A DNA stretch of 64,000 nt from Pseudeuparius sepicola (GCA_963920635.1 OY987298.1:57391949-57455948); one strand, 5' to 3'; positions 13,501-24,460 are shown, counted from the first letter of the stretch. Numbers and translations: made by a program. Notes: a model not told the origin generated them from the sequence alone.

Positions 13501-13724
13501 CTAACCATTCACACACCAGTTCTAATTGTCTATATATTTGTGATACCCAGGGCACCAGAAAAGCATTACATATGTTATATTTTTCAACGCAAGAAACAAG
13601 TAAGTCGAGTTACTTCATATGGCAAGTGGAGGTAAGTACGCCAATAAATTTACAGTACTAAGAAGTACTTTTTTATATTTATATCACAAAGGTATCATTT
13701 ATAATATTAATAACCAAAAACGGA
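10575..13724. other. Interval with no supported gene
   Basis: A locally GC-rich patch at about 11095-11260 and several open frames of 60-80 codons show no domain motif. No inverted ends or tandem arrays are obvious. Confidence 0.35.
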
Positions 13725-15669
13725 TTAATCTTCTGTGGATTTTCTAAGGTCATCCGATGTGTCTGATACAGGAAGTTGACGCCAAAATAACTGTTTTTTA
13801 GGGGGCACTTGACCAACCAATAATTCTTTAATAATTTTTTCTTTCTTTTCTTGGTTGACACCTCGACAAGTAGCCAACAAACTTTGTCTACCAACTGGCA
13901 AATTTATTTTAAACCTTGGTTTAAGAAATTTCACTTCTTTGAATTCGGCATCATCGATTTCAAATTTCAAGAATAATGATCTGCCTCCTTTTTTTTAATT
14001 CCTTGTTTTCGTGTTTGACATCAAGCTTCAAAATTTAAAAAATCTTCAACATGTAGTTCAAGAGTTTTTAGGTTCTTGCAGGATTTTTTAATTAGATCAA
14101 CGAGGTCCTAGAAATCCAAAACTTCTTTTGTTTTGTTCCATTTTTTCCCTATGGCACCATGTTAGCATTGGCCTTCATAAAGGAATGTCCGGTTTCAAAA
14201 AATTTAAATGTGATCGTGTCTGGTCCCCAATTTTCATTAACAAAAATGACGCAAGCTGAAAATAGCGTCCAATTTTTACTTTGGGCAGCCCAGTTATCTG
14301 CCCAAAATACAATATTATTTTTCTCTTCGCCCAAATTTTTCAGAACGTTGCAGAATGTTGAAACTATCTCAGGTCCTGTTCTGCCCTTAATTGCTTCGTG
14401 CCACAAAACACATATGTTTGTACCGTTTTTTCTTAAATTAGCAAAGGTTTCATTAAAGCAGACTAAGCGACTCACAAAAAAAGAATTTTTGGTAGTCATC
14501 TTGGGTATTATTAAAACCTTTTGCAAGTCCACGGCAAATAATTCAAAATCGTCCTCCCATATTTTATTAACATCAGCATCGTTTGCCTTTCTTGCTGCCG
14601 TATACCTTCTTTTATGTTCTCCAAATTTCTGACATTTATCACAATCTTTTTCGGTCCTTTCTTCTTCGTTCTCCTGGTTCCCTTTATGTTTGGGTTCCCC
14701 GTGTGAAATACAACTTGGACATTCGTCTTGAGAAGGTTTTGTAAAGCCTATATTTTCTTTATTAAATACTTTTCTATATGTTTCATATGAAACGACTTTG
14801 AATTTTGTTTTAAAATCTCCCCGAAAGATCAGAGGGTAAATATCTCCTATTTGGAGCATGTGCTAAATTATAATGGGACACAATTGGGTGGAATGAGTCA
14901 ATATGACTTTTAATTTGAGAATAGTTGTCAATAGATATTGCTTTTAACATTTGTCCTCTTTTCTGGCCTCTCATATCTTCTATTTCTTGAAAATGTTCTT
15001 CGGGATTGGATAAATATTCAGGTATAATAGCATCTGTTTTATATCCAATTGTGTGTAAAAACATAGTTTTACATACTTGAATTTTTGTCTGCTCTGAACA
15101 GCTTTCGATTCTCCCATTTCCTATACTTTGATCATTATTAGATTCTTGAGACCTCTCTGTGCTTAATGTGTCCTGTGAAGTTTCTTCCTTGTCTATCTCG
15201 TTTCGTTCAATCATTTTCTCTTCTGATCCTAAATCATTTTTATTTTCTAACATCTTCGCTATAGGAAGCGCATATTTAAGAGATACACTTTTGTGAGAAT
15301 TGGCATCTTTTCGATAGGTATTTACGTTTTTCCAAAAATTTTGCAACAAAGAGGCCAAAATTAAGTTTCTCAAAATATTTGAATATAATATTTCTCTGAT
15401 TATGATTAATTCTTTTCGAACAATTTTGTCTGCAATTCAGGAAAAATATCTCCATATTTGAACGATCCATATAACTTTTGCGTTGCTCTTTTTTGGTTTA
15501 TTACTGAACATTCATATTCAATCTTACGAATGTCAAAAAAATTTTGTACCTTATTTTCCTTCTCTGTCGATGGAATGTAATCTGGATCTTTAACGGAGTT
15601 GTCCATTGGTGATGGTGTCGGAAGGGGCGACTCTCTAAAAAAATATAGGTACGTATGTTTTTGGAACAA
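13725..15669 (-). pseudogene. Decayed transposase-like gene (DUF7869-type family)
   Basis: Minus-strand frames join into one decayed protein. 15669-15406 gives an acidic N-terminal part (SVKDPDYIPSTEKENK). 15373-14824 gives KIQVCKTMFLHTIGYKTDAI, DMRGQKRG and HIDSFHPIVSHYNLAHA. 14859-14149 continues after a frameshift near 14830 with VVSYETYRKVFNKENIGFT, DECPSC, then FWADNWAAQSKNWTLFSACV and KFFETGHSFM. 13970-13725 gives a C-terminus with FKINLPVGRQSLLATCRGV and LFWRQLPVS. This order (CKxMFLxTLG, DMRG, SHY, YxxYRxVF, CxxC, DNxxxQNKNWTLF, GHTFM) matches a family multi-copy in insects that I recall under DUF7869, presumed transposase-derived. Breaks: a frameshift near 14830, a stop at 14149-14151 just after GHSFM, and a further shift before 13970. 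Conserved introns cannot be excluded for the 5' junction. No flanking inverted ends were found. Confidence 0.6.
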
Positions 15670-15690
15670 CTACATAAGTAATGTGTAGAA

Positions 15691-15870
15691 CTGGATTTAT
15701 ACAGCCTGTATTATAAACATAAGCATAAACATAAAAACAACAATTAATTACATTGTTGGCAACAATAGGTACATTTGGTTGTTTATTCTTGTGCTTATAC
15801 CTACGGTTATGTTAAAAAACTATGTTCATGCTTACGCTTATGTTTAAAACAAGCTTTATAAATCGGGCTT
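15691..15870. mobile_element. MITE with about 45-bp inverted ends
   Basis: CTGGATTTATACAGCCTG and then ATTATAAACATAAGCATAAAC on the left are matched by the complement of GTTTAAAACAAGCTTTATAA and ATGCTTACGCTTATG on the right. The inverted arms are imperfect; the interior is non-coding. Confidence 0.55.
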
Positions 15871-15888
15871 AGGTATATTAATAGTATA

Positions 15889-16010
15889 TTATACACTTAG
15901 GTTGAGAAGTGAGCCATTATATACCGAGCTTTTTTATATCCTGAGGCGCGTAGCACCGAAGGATATAATATGCGAGGTAAATAATGGCCTTCTCAACCGA
16001 AGTGTATATA
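15889..16010. mobile_element. Hairpin MITE 1 of a cluster
   Basis: TATACACTTAGGTTGAGAAG on the left pairs with CTTCTCAACCGAAGTGTATA on the right; the stem continues through CCATTATATACC/GGTAAATAATGG. At the apex is a second short stem TATATCC...GGATATA around GAGGCGCGTAGCACCGAA. Almost the whole 122 bp can fold back. Confidence 0.65.
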
Positions 16011-16012
16011 GA

Positions 16013-16287
16013 ATTTTTTTTACTACTAACATTGAAATATTGCCATATTTTAGTTTATTTTAGTCATTTTTCGCTTTTTTTCAAATACTTCGAGATATCA
16101 AGTAGCCTGGGAGTTCAGTTGTCAAGCTGATAAAATGACACTAATCTTTAAATGTCCTATAGAAAATTTTTCATTATTTACCTAGGTATTTTTTTATTAT
16201 CATTATTTACCTAGGGTGAGAAATATTACTTCTCATTAGAGGAATGAGGTAAATAATGGTGATTTCTCAGGTTAGTAGTAAAAAATA
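16013..16287. mobile_element. MITE 2 of a cluster
   Basis: TTTTTTACTACTAAC near 16016 is exactly inverted by GTTAGTAGTAAAAAA ending near 16287. An internal stem (CATTATTTACC near 16172 and 16201 versus GGTAAATAATG near 16250) resembles the stem of the neighbouring hairpin, so the neighbours are related. Confidence 0.5.
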
Positions 16288-16291
16288 GTTA

Positions 16292-16413
16292 TTTATGTAC
16301 CAAGGCACTGAAGTTCAACTTTTTATGACTCATGTGGAGTTTAGTTGCTGAGGCCTCTGGCCGAGGCAAATAAACCACATGAGTCATAAAAAGAACTTCA
16401 GTGCCGAGGTACA
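16292..16413. mobile_element. Hairpin MITE 3 of a cluster
   Basis: GTACCAAGGCACTGAAGTTC on the left pairs with GAACTTCAGTGCCGAGGTAC on the right, continuing through TTTTTATGACTCATGTGG / CCACATGAGTCATAAAAA. The apex GAGGCCTCTGGCCGAGGC resembles the apex of the hairpin at 15889-16010. Arms of about 50 bp are almost perfect, suggesting a young copy. Confidence 0.7.
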
Positions 16414-18370
16414 TATTATATTTTTTTGAAATCGGAAAAAAAAGTTTATTAGGCAAGAAAATAATAATAAGGGATCACCCGTCCACGAAACGACTACGCG
16501 CGACGTTGCTTGACTTTACCGATCGCTCTACCTAAGACAAGTATAATGACGTACGGCACCTTCGAACAGAAAAACCAAACTTCTGCTTCTTGTGCAGCCT
16601 ACACAACACATCTATTGATATTCAAATTTACTAAAATATGTAGACTGAAGGATTGCGCTTCTATAGGAAACAATTTCGCAATGTGTACGAAAAGTTAAAT
16701 GGGCCTTTATCGGCCGGGTTTTGAATATTTTGTCACTTTTGACGGGCGATTTCTCCGCGTCTGACGTTTGATGTTTACATCTCGCCAAGGCCTACTTATT
16801 GAAAAAATCGGACAATAATGGGCTACATTATTGTACGATTTCTGTGCTTTTAATGACGATTTTGGGACATTTTAATGCCGATTTCAAGAAAAAATAATTA
16901 TATCCTCATTTTTATAATATCGCCTTAAATGTTGAAGTAGGTACCAAGAACATCATCCAATACCTACGTTATTTAAATTATTTTTGCAACAGATAGGTAG
17001 GTACTTAATATCACTACAAAAAAATTCTCTGGAGAATTCTTGAGATTTATGAAAAATGGATACTGATAATATGATATTTTTTTAATGATTTGTCGTGGCT
17101 GTATAACTATCAAAACTAATTTTTTTATATTCTCATGAGAATTTTGTCAAAAATATTGAGTAGTGTCATTCTAATAATAGCCCTTAGGACAGCCACTTCA
17201 AGTTGATTATGAAAATGACTGTTAGGCTAATAATTAGGTTAAGATAGCAATGCCAAAGTGGCCTCCAGTTGAACTAATCGCCACCATCTTAGATCCACAA
17301 GTTTGATGTTTTATGGTGCTTTTCAACGCCTATGATATTCATTGTTTCTTAACCTCACTTTGGTGTGGGGCAAATGGTTTATTTTTTAAATCAATTGTAA
17401 ATTTTAATACATACCTTTGTGATGCCTTTGCTCTTTGAATCATTATCTGACTTCTTTTTGAAACTAATAATTCATTTAAAACATTTGAATTATCCATATT
17501 TAGCAAATCAACCAGACCTGTGTTGATGCGTCCTACTGCTTTGAATTCTCTAGAGAAACTAAAGCTAAGCTTCACCGTGGAATTATTGCAATTAATAACC
17601 CACATCCCTAGTAAGTTAAATTATATACTAGTTTAAAAATAGGTGCTCTTTATAGCAAGTCAACTTACTTGATTTTACTTTTGGAATAATAGCAAAATCC
17701 CGATATGCATAATGAAATAAATTCTGGTTGTATTTAGTATGTAGACTTACTTGATTTCTTTGTGGTAAAAAACACTTACATTATTTTTAATTAGGAATTT
17801 TTGTTATTATACGAAAAAGTAGTAAACTGTCAAACTAGTAACTCATTGTAAATTCTTAAATAGTTGAAATATTACATTTTTAAAAAATACTGGCAAGTAG
17901 GTCTCTTTACACTGAATCGCCAGGTAACTATAAAAATCACATTTTTATAGCAAGTCGACTTACTAGGTTATGAGATTGCACGGCAGCGCTGTTGCCGAAC
18001 CGCACGCCGTCGAGTTTTGCTACTTTACTGTTATCTGTACCAATGGGCAATGGGGAAAGTAGTATGCACACTAATGCACAGTCCTGACCGTCGGTGTCAA
18101 AACTCGCCCGGGTCCGCGCCATCTCTTACAGCGTAGCATTAGCAGCATTCGAATTTGAACCATTCGGGCAGGTAGGTATCTACCTACTCTAAAATATTAC
18201 ATTGGATATTGGATTCATTGAAGCAGACTTCTGTTGAAGGCTATGGCTATATTTTTTGTGTTTATAACTACCAGCAATTACATTTATTATAACATGATTA
18301 TTTGTTCTTCATTCTAGGGATGTCTTTTCTCAGCAATCAATGTTTATAGCTACATAAATTTAAGGTAGGG
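16414..18370. other. Interval with no supported gene
   Basis: AT-rich. A minus-strand frame of 88 codons at 17605-17339 (contains RYVLKFTIDLKNKPF) has no recognised domain. TTTATAGCAAGTCAACTTACT at about 17651 recurs with one change at about 17944, a small direct repeat. Confidence 0.3.
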
Positions 18371-18438
18371 CTTTGCAGTGAGGAGACCTGCTGGCCCTAT
18401 TACAGGACTTTGCAATTAGGAGACCTGGCCCCATTACA
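18371..18438 (+). repeat. Short direct duplication
   Basis: CTTTGCAGTGAGGAGACCTG at 18371 and CTTTGCAATTAGGAGACCTG at 18409 are followed in both cases by a GGCCC(T/C)ATTAC block. Two tandem copies of about 35 bp. Confidence 0.5.
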
Positions 18439-19780
18439 AACAAACGTCATTGAGTAAAATGTAAAATGTTATAGCATAGAGGAAGAGACCCGAATTTGAG
18501 ACACTTTTTTTTGTAAATTCGACATAAAATTCACCGTTAAACAAATTTTTATTGATATTATCACAGAAATTCGTAGTATATTTTCTGTGCTGAAAGTCGC
18601 CTGCATGAAATCCCAGAGTGGACCCAACGTGCACTATAAAATTGCCTGCCATTACTGGCATACGAGAGTTCTTAATCAGAACGAAGGTATGCGGGTTACA
18701 GTTATTTTAGTTGCTTTCAGTCTAAGAGCTCGCAAACTGCAAAGTCGACAGAGCAAACCGTCCCCCAATATCTAATACTTGGATATTACATGCTAAATCG
18801 TTCAAAGGTGTGGGTAAGCCGAGACAGTTTTTAGCTTGCTATGCCGTCATCAGCCGACAATAGGGTAGTTTCCTCTAATCAAATTTTCAAATAAATTGCA
18901 CATAACTTGATTCATCAAGTCCTAAGATAGCTTTAACCATTTTTTATTTCCCGAATAAGTATCCACGAAGTTAGAATTTTCAAAATAAAATTTGAATTTA
19001 TTTGAATTTGCGTTCGGGACCCGACCGCGTGTTGACGTCATAATAACGAGCCGAACATTTTCATTCGTTTTTTTATCATGTGGTACGGACTTGGACTGGA
19101 GACCTAATCTTATTATTTTGTGATTTGATATGTCACTAGTCAAATAATATCAGCTGGAGTTTTGTTTACATTTCAAAATTTGTAATTTTATCAAAGTTAT
19201 TGAGGGGTTCCAAACGATTTTGAATTTTATATTTTATAATAAAACCATTGTTTATCGCGTCGTCATAATAGTAAAGGACTAAATGAGGTATTAATTCATT
19301 TTTATACCTGACCTAAGTGTTCACAAATCAACGATTAAAATAAGGTAGCAAGTAGGCAATGCAAATTTTTATCATTGCTCCTTTATTATAATATAATTAA
19401 AAATTGTGCTTGTGTTTCAAATTGAGAGAGATAGTGTAATAAAATCTAATTAATTACAAATGCAAATCTTAACTTATGTACATGGTACAATCCTAAACCC
19501 TATAGTTTCAATTACAAACAAAAATGAATAGGTACCATAAAATTGATATTGGTAGTAGATAGTTCAATCCCCAGATAAAACTGTTTGAGAGCAAAGTATA
19601 ATTTAGTAAGCACTCTTTCTCAATTTGATTGTAGGTAGGTACCTAAAGAATATAAATAGGTAATCATTTAAATTCCAAGAAATACCTACCTACCTGATGC
19701 ATTTATATAGGTATGAGAGTAGACAGAGTGTTTAATTTGCTTTCTGTTTCAGTGCGAAGAAGTTGACAAAGAGCAAAGTA

Positions 19781-19936
19781 ATGGCTCCTCCTGTAGTGAA
19801 TGTGGGTTTTGTTAAAGCAAGTTCAGACAATCTTCCGGAAATTGACATACCTATTTATGCTCTCACAATTTTTAAAGCGAGATGCCAAAGCGAAACAATC
19901 TCGCGAAACGCGAAAACCGCAAAGCTAGAAAGCTAG
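19781..19936 (+). pseudogene. N-terminal fragment of a SWIM/YqaJ-type repeat protein
   Basis: An ATG at 19781 opens 51 codons beginning MAPPVVNVGFVKASSDNLPE, then IDIPIYALTIF, before degenerating and stopping at 19934-19936. The opening (VxVGFVKxSSDNLPxID) resembles the start of a protein family multi-copy in insect genomes that carries SWIM zinc-finger and YqaJ nuclease-like segments; I recall this from memory only. A polypyrimidine tract and CAG (TTTCTGTTTCAG, ending 19752) lie just upstream and could be a splice acceptor. The rest of the protein is missing, so this is a truncated relic. Confidence 0.4.
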
Positions 19937-20634
19937 GTTATGTTTCGATACCCACAAAACATCAAGATTAGGTTAGGACGGCACCGTTATCGTTACTAGT
20001 TTATTGCACCGTTGCCAGATCCCCTTTCGGACTTGTATTCAGAAGTAAATCCTGTACTCCAAAGACCGACTATTCTTCAACAAACATTGAGAAAGTATAT
20101 TGTATCTTTACGGAATATAGTGTTTTTTATAAAGTTAACTGCTGTTATTATTTATTGCAATTAATAGGTTTGTTCTAGGAAGCAATCTCAAACTAGTCCG
20201 AACCAATAACCAGAGTTAAAAACAGTCAGAGAATTGGAACTGTATAATCAACTTTATGTTGACAATTTGAGTTTCCATACATGAACACAGCTATTCTAAT
20301 AACAAAATATTCGACCAGCAAGGAAAAATCACACGAGTTGGCAACGTACAATAAACGAATAAAGCTTCAAGGCTTCGCGGTCCTATTCACATAGCTCAAA
20401 ATTATTATGACGTCAAAATTAAGAAAACCGTTAAAAACGGAAATAATTTTAAACTGAATTTTCTCCCAAAGGAGGTAAAATTTTTAGTTTAGAATTTTAC
20501 TAGTGTAGTCTGCATCAATACAGGCTTTCAACAAAATAAAATTTGAAAAACGGTTAAATACCCTATTTTGAACGATTCAACCCATTGAATATTGAATGCT
20601 GATTCACTCTGTCATACCGAAAATAGTGTTGTTC

Positions 20635-21856
20635 TACAGGATGATTCACCAACAATATTAAATGCCTCTTTTGGATCTTCAAAAAAGTTAATGGCTCACT
20701 AGATACTTTGAAAAGAGTGATTTTTTGCTATTTCATCAGATCTCTGTAGCTCCGTTATTTCTGATTATACAGAAAAACAGTAGAGACAAAAATTGTAGAT
20801 AATTTTGGGCTTAATAAGATAATCTTACCCATTTTTTTGTGATTTTTGAGATATGACATAAACTTGTGTTTTTTTAAATGCAAATCATAGTTGGTCGTGG
20901 CCTTATAAAATCGGCCATTTTTTGAGCTTTCCAGAGATATAATACTCGGCATAATTATTATATTTTTATTTTTAAATTTTCACAGTCAGCTATGGAATAT
21001 TTTCATAATTACGTTCTATTTTATAATTAGACATACTTCAAACTTGCTAATATTTTGTTTTTAGCTGGTAACAAAATGTAACAAAATGAAACAAAAATTT
21101 AAAAATTCAAATTATTATTATTTTTTAAAAGGTCACCTTTTAGAATAAAAAAGGTGTTCAAACCATCCACCATTATTATTTATACAAATATTGCATCTTT
21201 TTAAAACTGAATTTGTCGCCTTTCTTAGAGAGCGCCTGTAAATACTGGCAATTGCTTCTAAAACAGCTGCTCTTAATTCAACAATTGTCTCGTACTTTAT
21301 TTTGTACTGTTCCCCACAAAAAGAAATCCAAAACAGACAAATCGGGGGATCGGGGCTGCCAGGAAATAGGTCTATTTCTCCCTATCCAACTATTTGGATA
21401 GAGATGATCTAGGTAATTTCTTACGGGCAAATAATTATGTGGTGGAGCTCCATCATGATAATTTTTGTTTTGTTTTGTTACATTTTGTTACCAGCTAAAA
21501 ATAAAATATTTGAAAGTTTGAAGTATGTCTTATAATAAAATAGAACGTAATTATGAAAATATGCCATGGCTGACTATGTGAAAATAAAAAAAAAATCAGA
21601 AGCCAAAAATTATCTACAATTTTTGTCTCTACAGTTTTTCTGTATAATCAGAAATAACGGAGCTACAGAGATCTGATGAAATAGCAAAAAATCACTCTTT
21701 TCAAAATATCTAGTGAGCCATGAACTTTTTTGAAAATCCAAAAGGGAAATTAGATTGAGCATTCAAAACTGCAAATCTTTCCCCATTTAACCTTTGTTCT
21801 AGCTCTGGTAGTTTCCGAGATCCCCATAGTGGGCATCGAAGAAAACTCACCCTGTA
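20635..21856 (-). mobile_element. Tc1/mariner-like element with long inverted arms
   Basis: The left end is TACAGGATGATTCACC; the right end on the minus strand is TACAGGGTGAGTTTTC, both at TA. Arms of about 400 bp are inverted copies: GGCTCACTAGATACTTTG at about 20694 mirrors CAAAATATCTAGTGAGCC near 21703-21720, and the TAATCAGAAATAACGGAGC block occurs in both. The left arm lacks about 80-90 bp present near the right end. The middle (about 21110-21460) carries a transposase relic. Such long inverted repeats around a shortened coding region suggest a foldback-like derivative. Confidence 0.65.
21140..21460 (-). pseudogene. Tc1/mariner-superfamily transposase relic
   Basis: The minus strand reads NYHDGAPPHNYLPVRNYLD, then WIGRNRPISWQPRSPDL and LDFFLWGTVQNKVRD before a stop near 21289. 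After a one-base shift it continues with ETIVELRAAVLEAIASI and ends NNNGGWFEHLF near 21143. DGAPPH, the WIGRxxPxxWxxRSPDLxxLDFFLWG block and the GGxFEHL C-terminus are hallmarks of a Tc1/mariner-type DDE transposase common in insects (HDGAPPH supplies the second catalytic Asp region). The N-terminal half is missing and the frame is broken, so it is inactive. Confidence 0.8.
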
Positions 21857-22323
21857 TATCTAGAGACTCTATAAAATCCAAATGAAAAATCAAGAATTTT
21901 TCTTTAGTGTATTAGCCACAATATAATAAACTAGGAGAAAACTGGACCCAGTTCCGAATAATTGCTCACCATACGTTCTTGGCCATATTTATGACGTTCA
22001 CTGTGATTACAAAGACAACGACTAATTTTAACATTTTTTTAAACTTATTATTTGCAGTACGATTTTTGATTGTTTTCGGACAGATTTAATTAGATGACGC
22101 CTTTATAGACCTTTCAGCCACTGTTGTTTGAAGATTAACTTAAGCCGTTATGTCTCTTTAATGAGCCTCTTGTAGCATAAGCCACCAGGCTTTTCTTATT
22201 GTATTTTTGGGACATTAATTATCATCAGATTGTACCCACTACGTTGGTCCCCCATGGGCTCCAGTCATAAATGAGAGTCATCTGCGCCTAAACACAACAA
22301 CGAATTTTTGTTATGGGTACGAC

Positions 22324-22362
22324 CATTGAGTAAAGGAATAATTATTGTTCCTTTACTCAATG
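22324..22362. mobile_element. 39-bp micro-transposon of the CRTTGAST family
   Basis: CATTGAGTAAAGGAA at the left end is exactly inverted at the right (TTCCTTTACTCAATG). The element is flanked by the perfect 7-bp duplication GTACGAC (22317-22323 and 22363-22369). The termini match the larger member at 33514-33838 (CGTTGAGTGAGGAATAAT). With only about 9 bases between the arms there is no room for anything but the two ends. Confidence 0.75.
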
Positions 22363-23000
22363 GTACGACATATAGTTACAACAATAATAATAGCAGGAGG
22401 CATATTTTTGAATTATAATAGGATATTTGCCGCAAGAAAAAAATAAAAATGGAAACCTACAGCTAGGTTTTCCTATAGTAATAAGCAAGGTGAATTTTTT
22501 TCGATGATCAGTATGGGGATCTCGGAAACTAGCGGAGATAGAAGGAAGGTTAAATGGGGAAATAATTGCTGTTTTGTGGCCCAATTTAACGCGCCTTGTG
22601 GATTTTTGAAAAAAGTCATAGCATTTTGAAAAACGAAGTTTTGGCCATTTATTCTAATCCATCTAGGTTCGTTGTTTCTGATTTACGATAAAAAGGTGTA
22701 AATGCAAAAGTTGGAGAGAATTGTAGGTATCCTCAATGCGGTTATCTTGTCCTGCTTCCGGTGGCAGCTGCCATTTTCGAGATATGACACAAACTTGTGT
22801 TTTTTAAATGGAAACCATAGTTGGTCATGGTCTCAAACATCAGACATTTCTAGGGCTTTCCAACGATATAATACTCGATAGATATGGTTATTCAGAAAAA
22901 TAACGGAAATAACTATGGTTTCCAATTAAAAGAAACACAAGTTTGCGTCATATAATTCTTTTGCTTAACTCCACACACACAAACTTTGTTTTTTTGCATT

Positions 23001-23042
23001 CGAAACTCGTTTCGCTAACCATGTTAGCATCATTAGGAGATG
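23001..23042 (-). ncRNA. Degenerate hammerhead-ribozyme motif
   Basis: On the minus strand this arm reads CTAATGA in place of CTGATGA (G5 to A), then the stem II pair GCTAAC/GTTAGC with loop ATG and GAAAC. The core G5 change would be expected to abolish cleavage. It is the mirror copy of the better motif at 23090-23130. Confidence 0.4.
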
Positions 23043-23089
23043 ATTACGTCTAATAATTGATTAAATCTAATAATTTTAGACTTAACCAT

Positions 23090-23130
23090 CTCCTGATGAT
23101 GCTAACATGGTTAGCGAAACGCGCGTCGAG
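23090..23130 (+). ncRNA. Hammerhead-ribozyme motif, Penelope/retrozyme type
   Basis: In order: a short stem I strand CUC (23090-23092), CUGAUGA (23093-23099), one extra U (23100), stem II GCUAAC/GUUAGC with loop AUG (23101-23115), GAA (23116-23118), a palindromic minimal stem III ACGCGCGU (23119-23126), cleavage-site C (23127) and GAG (23128-23130) pairing back to CUC. All conserved core bases are present. Known of the family: minimal-stem-III hammerheads occur in Penelope-like retroelements and animal retrozymes. The extra U before stem II is unusual. Activity is untested. Confidence 0.55.
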
Positions 23131-24395
23131 TGCAAAAAACAAAATTTTGGTGTGTGTAGTTAAGCAAAAGAAATATTTTCTAAGTGCCAAAGGTTCCTGA
23201 TTCCCAACTTATTTGTGACATGTCTCGAAAATGACAGCTGCCACGGAAAGTAGGGCATGATAACTGCATTGGGGACGCAATTCCCTTCAACTTTTGTGTT
23301 TAGATTTTTTATTTCAACTCAGAAACAACGAAGCTAGATGGATTAGATTAAATCGATAAAACTTCGTTTTTTCAAAATATCAAGAAAGTCATGACATTTT
23401 TCAAAAATGCACAAGGCGCGTTAAATTGGGCCCACAAAACTGCAATTCTTTCCCCATTTAACCTTCCTTCTATCTATCTCCGCTAATTTCTGAGATCCCC
23501 AAACTGATCATCAAAAAAAACTCACCCTGAATAAAGATGGGTATTTAATTATTACGTTTTGACATAAAAGAATTAAATTACCTACTTACTTACCTATGTT
23601 TTTTATTTTAAATTTAATTTGCTAATAATTGGGAATCGAACAATAAATAAAGAAAAGAAACAAAACGTTATTTCAAGGGGGCAAAATATCCCTGAATAGG
23701 AATAGGAATGGGAGACGTAAAGTCTGTTGCGAATACAGGAATCACAACGTTAGGAGTCCCGTTCATTGCCGTTCGTTTCCCTTTTATTCCACTCGATCGT
23801 ACGTTGTATGTTGTACTTCACCTGGATATGCATGAGAGGCACCGTAAAACCGACCCCATTGTGTTGTGCGTCATTCTTTGCTCCGGTTTTACCTCCGCCC
23901 GTATATATGTATATATGTACCTACCTCATCTAAGAAACAAATTTGGGGTTTCATGTTATTCGCCCTAAAACTTAATGTTTTCGCCAATCCCACTGGAGCA
24001 GTCCCTTTTGTTCGCCGGCCTCGTCCTCATTTGCGCCTGTTTTTTCGCGAAAGTAAACATAAAATATCTTATGCCAGTCAAATTATATAGGCCTACTAAA
24101 AAGGAATTATGCGACAAAATTGTTTGTCAGAGTATAGCACCCGAGTAGTACCTAATTCGACGCTCGTGGTTGAAAGCAAATTACTAAAATAAGCTCCTTT
24201 GTCATATTTAAGTGTTCATTGAAATTGTTGAAAACGCAGTTGAAGGTTATGAAGAAATAAGAAATAATTTCCTCTCGGTGTTGCCCGTCTAATTCCAAAA
24301 ACTGCAAAAGTCATAACCAGTTGTGCTTATCCTTAGGGTCAAATGGTCAATGACCCCCAAAAATTATTTTAAATATCACACATTTTAATCAATAT

Positions 24396-24460
24396 ATCAA
24401 TATAAAATAAATGAGAAACCAAATAAGTAGAAAAGGGATAGGTACCTATAAATGCGACGT
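24396..24460 (+). repeat. Dispersed MITE arm copy
   Basis: GAGAAACCAAATAAGTAG and AAAAGGGATAGGTACCTATA repeat the arm consensus seen at 1104-1278 and 4076-4160. Only one arm is clear. Confidence 0.4.

Larger units (their letters stand above)
22966..23172. mobile_element. Nested palindromic element with hammerhead-like arms
   Basis: TTCTTTTGCTTAACTCCACA at 22966 is inverted by TAGTTAAGCAAAAGAAA near 23158. The arms run to about 23060 and include GTTTCGCTAACCATGTTAGC on the left, mirrored by GCTAACATGGTTAGCGAAAC on the right. It interrupts the 22482-23530 element. The conserved core in each arm reads as a hammerhead ribozyme. Confidence 0.65.
22482..23530. mobile_element. Second long-inverted-repeat Tc1/mariner-like element
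   Basis: AAGGTGAATTTTTTTCGATG and GATCAGTATGGGGATCTCGG at the left are mirrored by CTGATCATCAAAAAAAACTC and ACCCTGA at the right. The arms continue several hundred bp (GCGCCTTGTGGATTTTTG / CAAAAATGCACAAGGCGCG; GAAAACGAAGTTTTGG / AAACTTCGTTTTTTC). The GGGGATCTCGGAAACTA block is shared with the right end of the 20635-21856 element, so both are one family. No transposase remains; the centre holds a nested palindromic element. Confidence 0.6.

Noticed and set aside
17339..17605. 88-codon minus-strand frame containing RYVLKFTIDLKNKPF
   Set aside because: Protein-like in places but no family recognised, and no supporting splice sites or neighbours.
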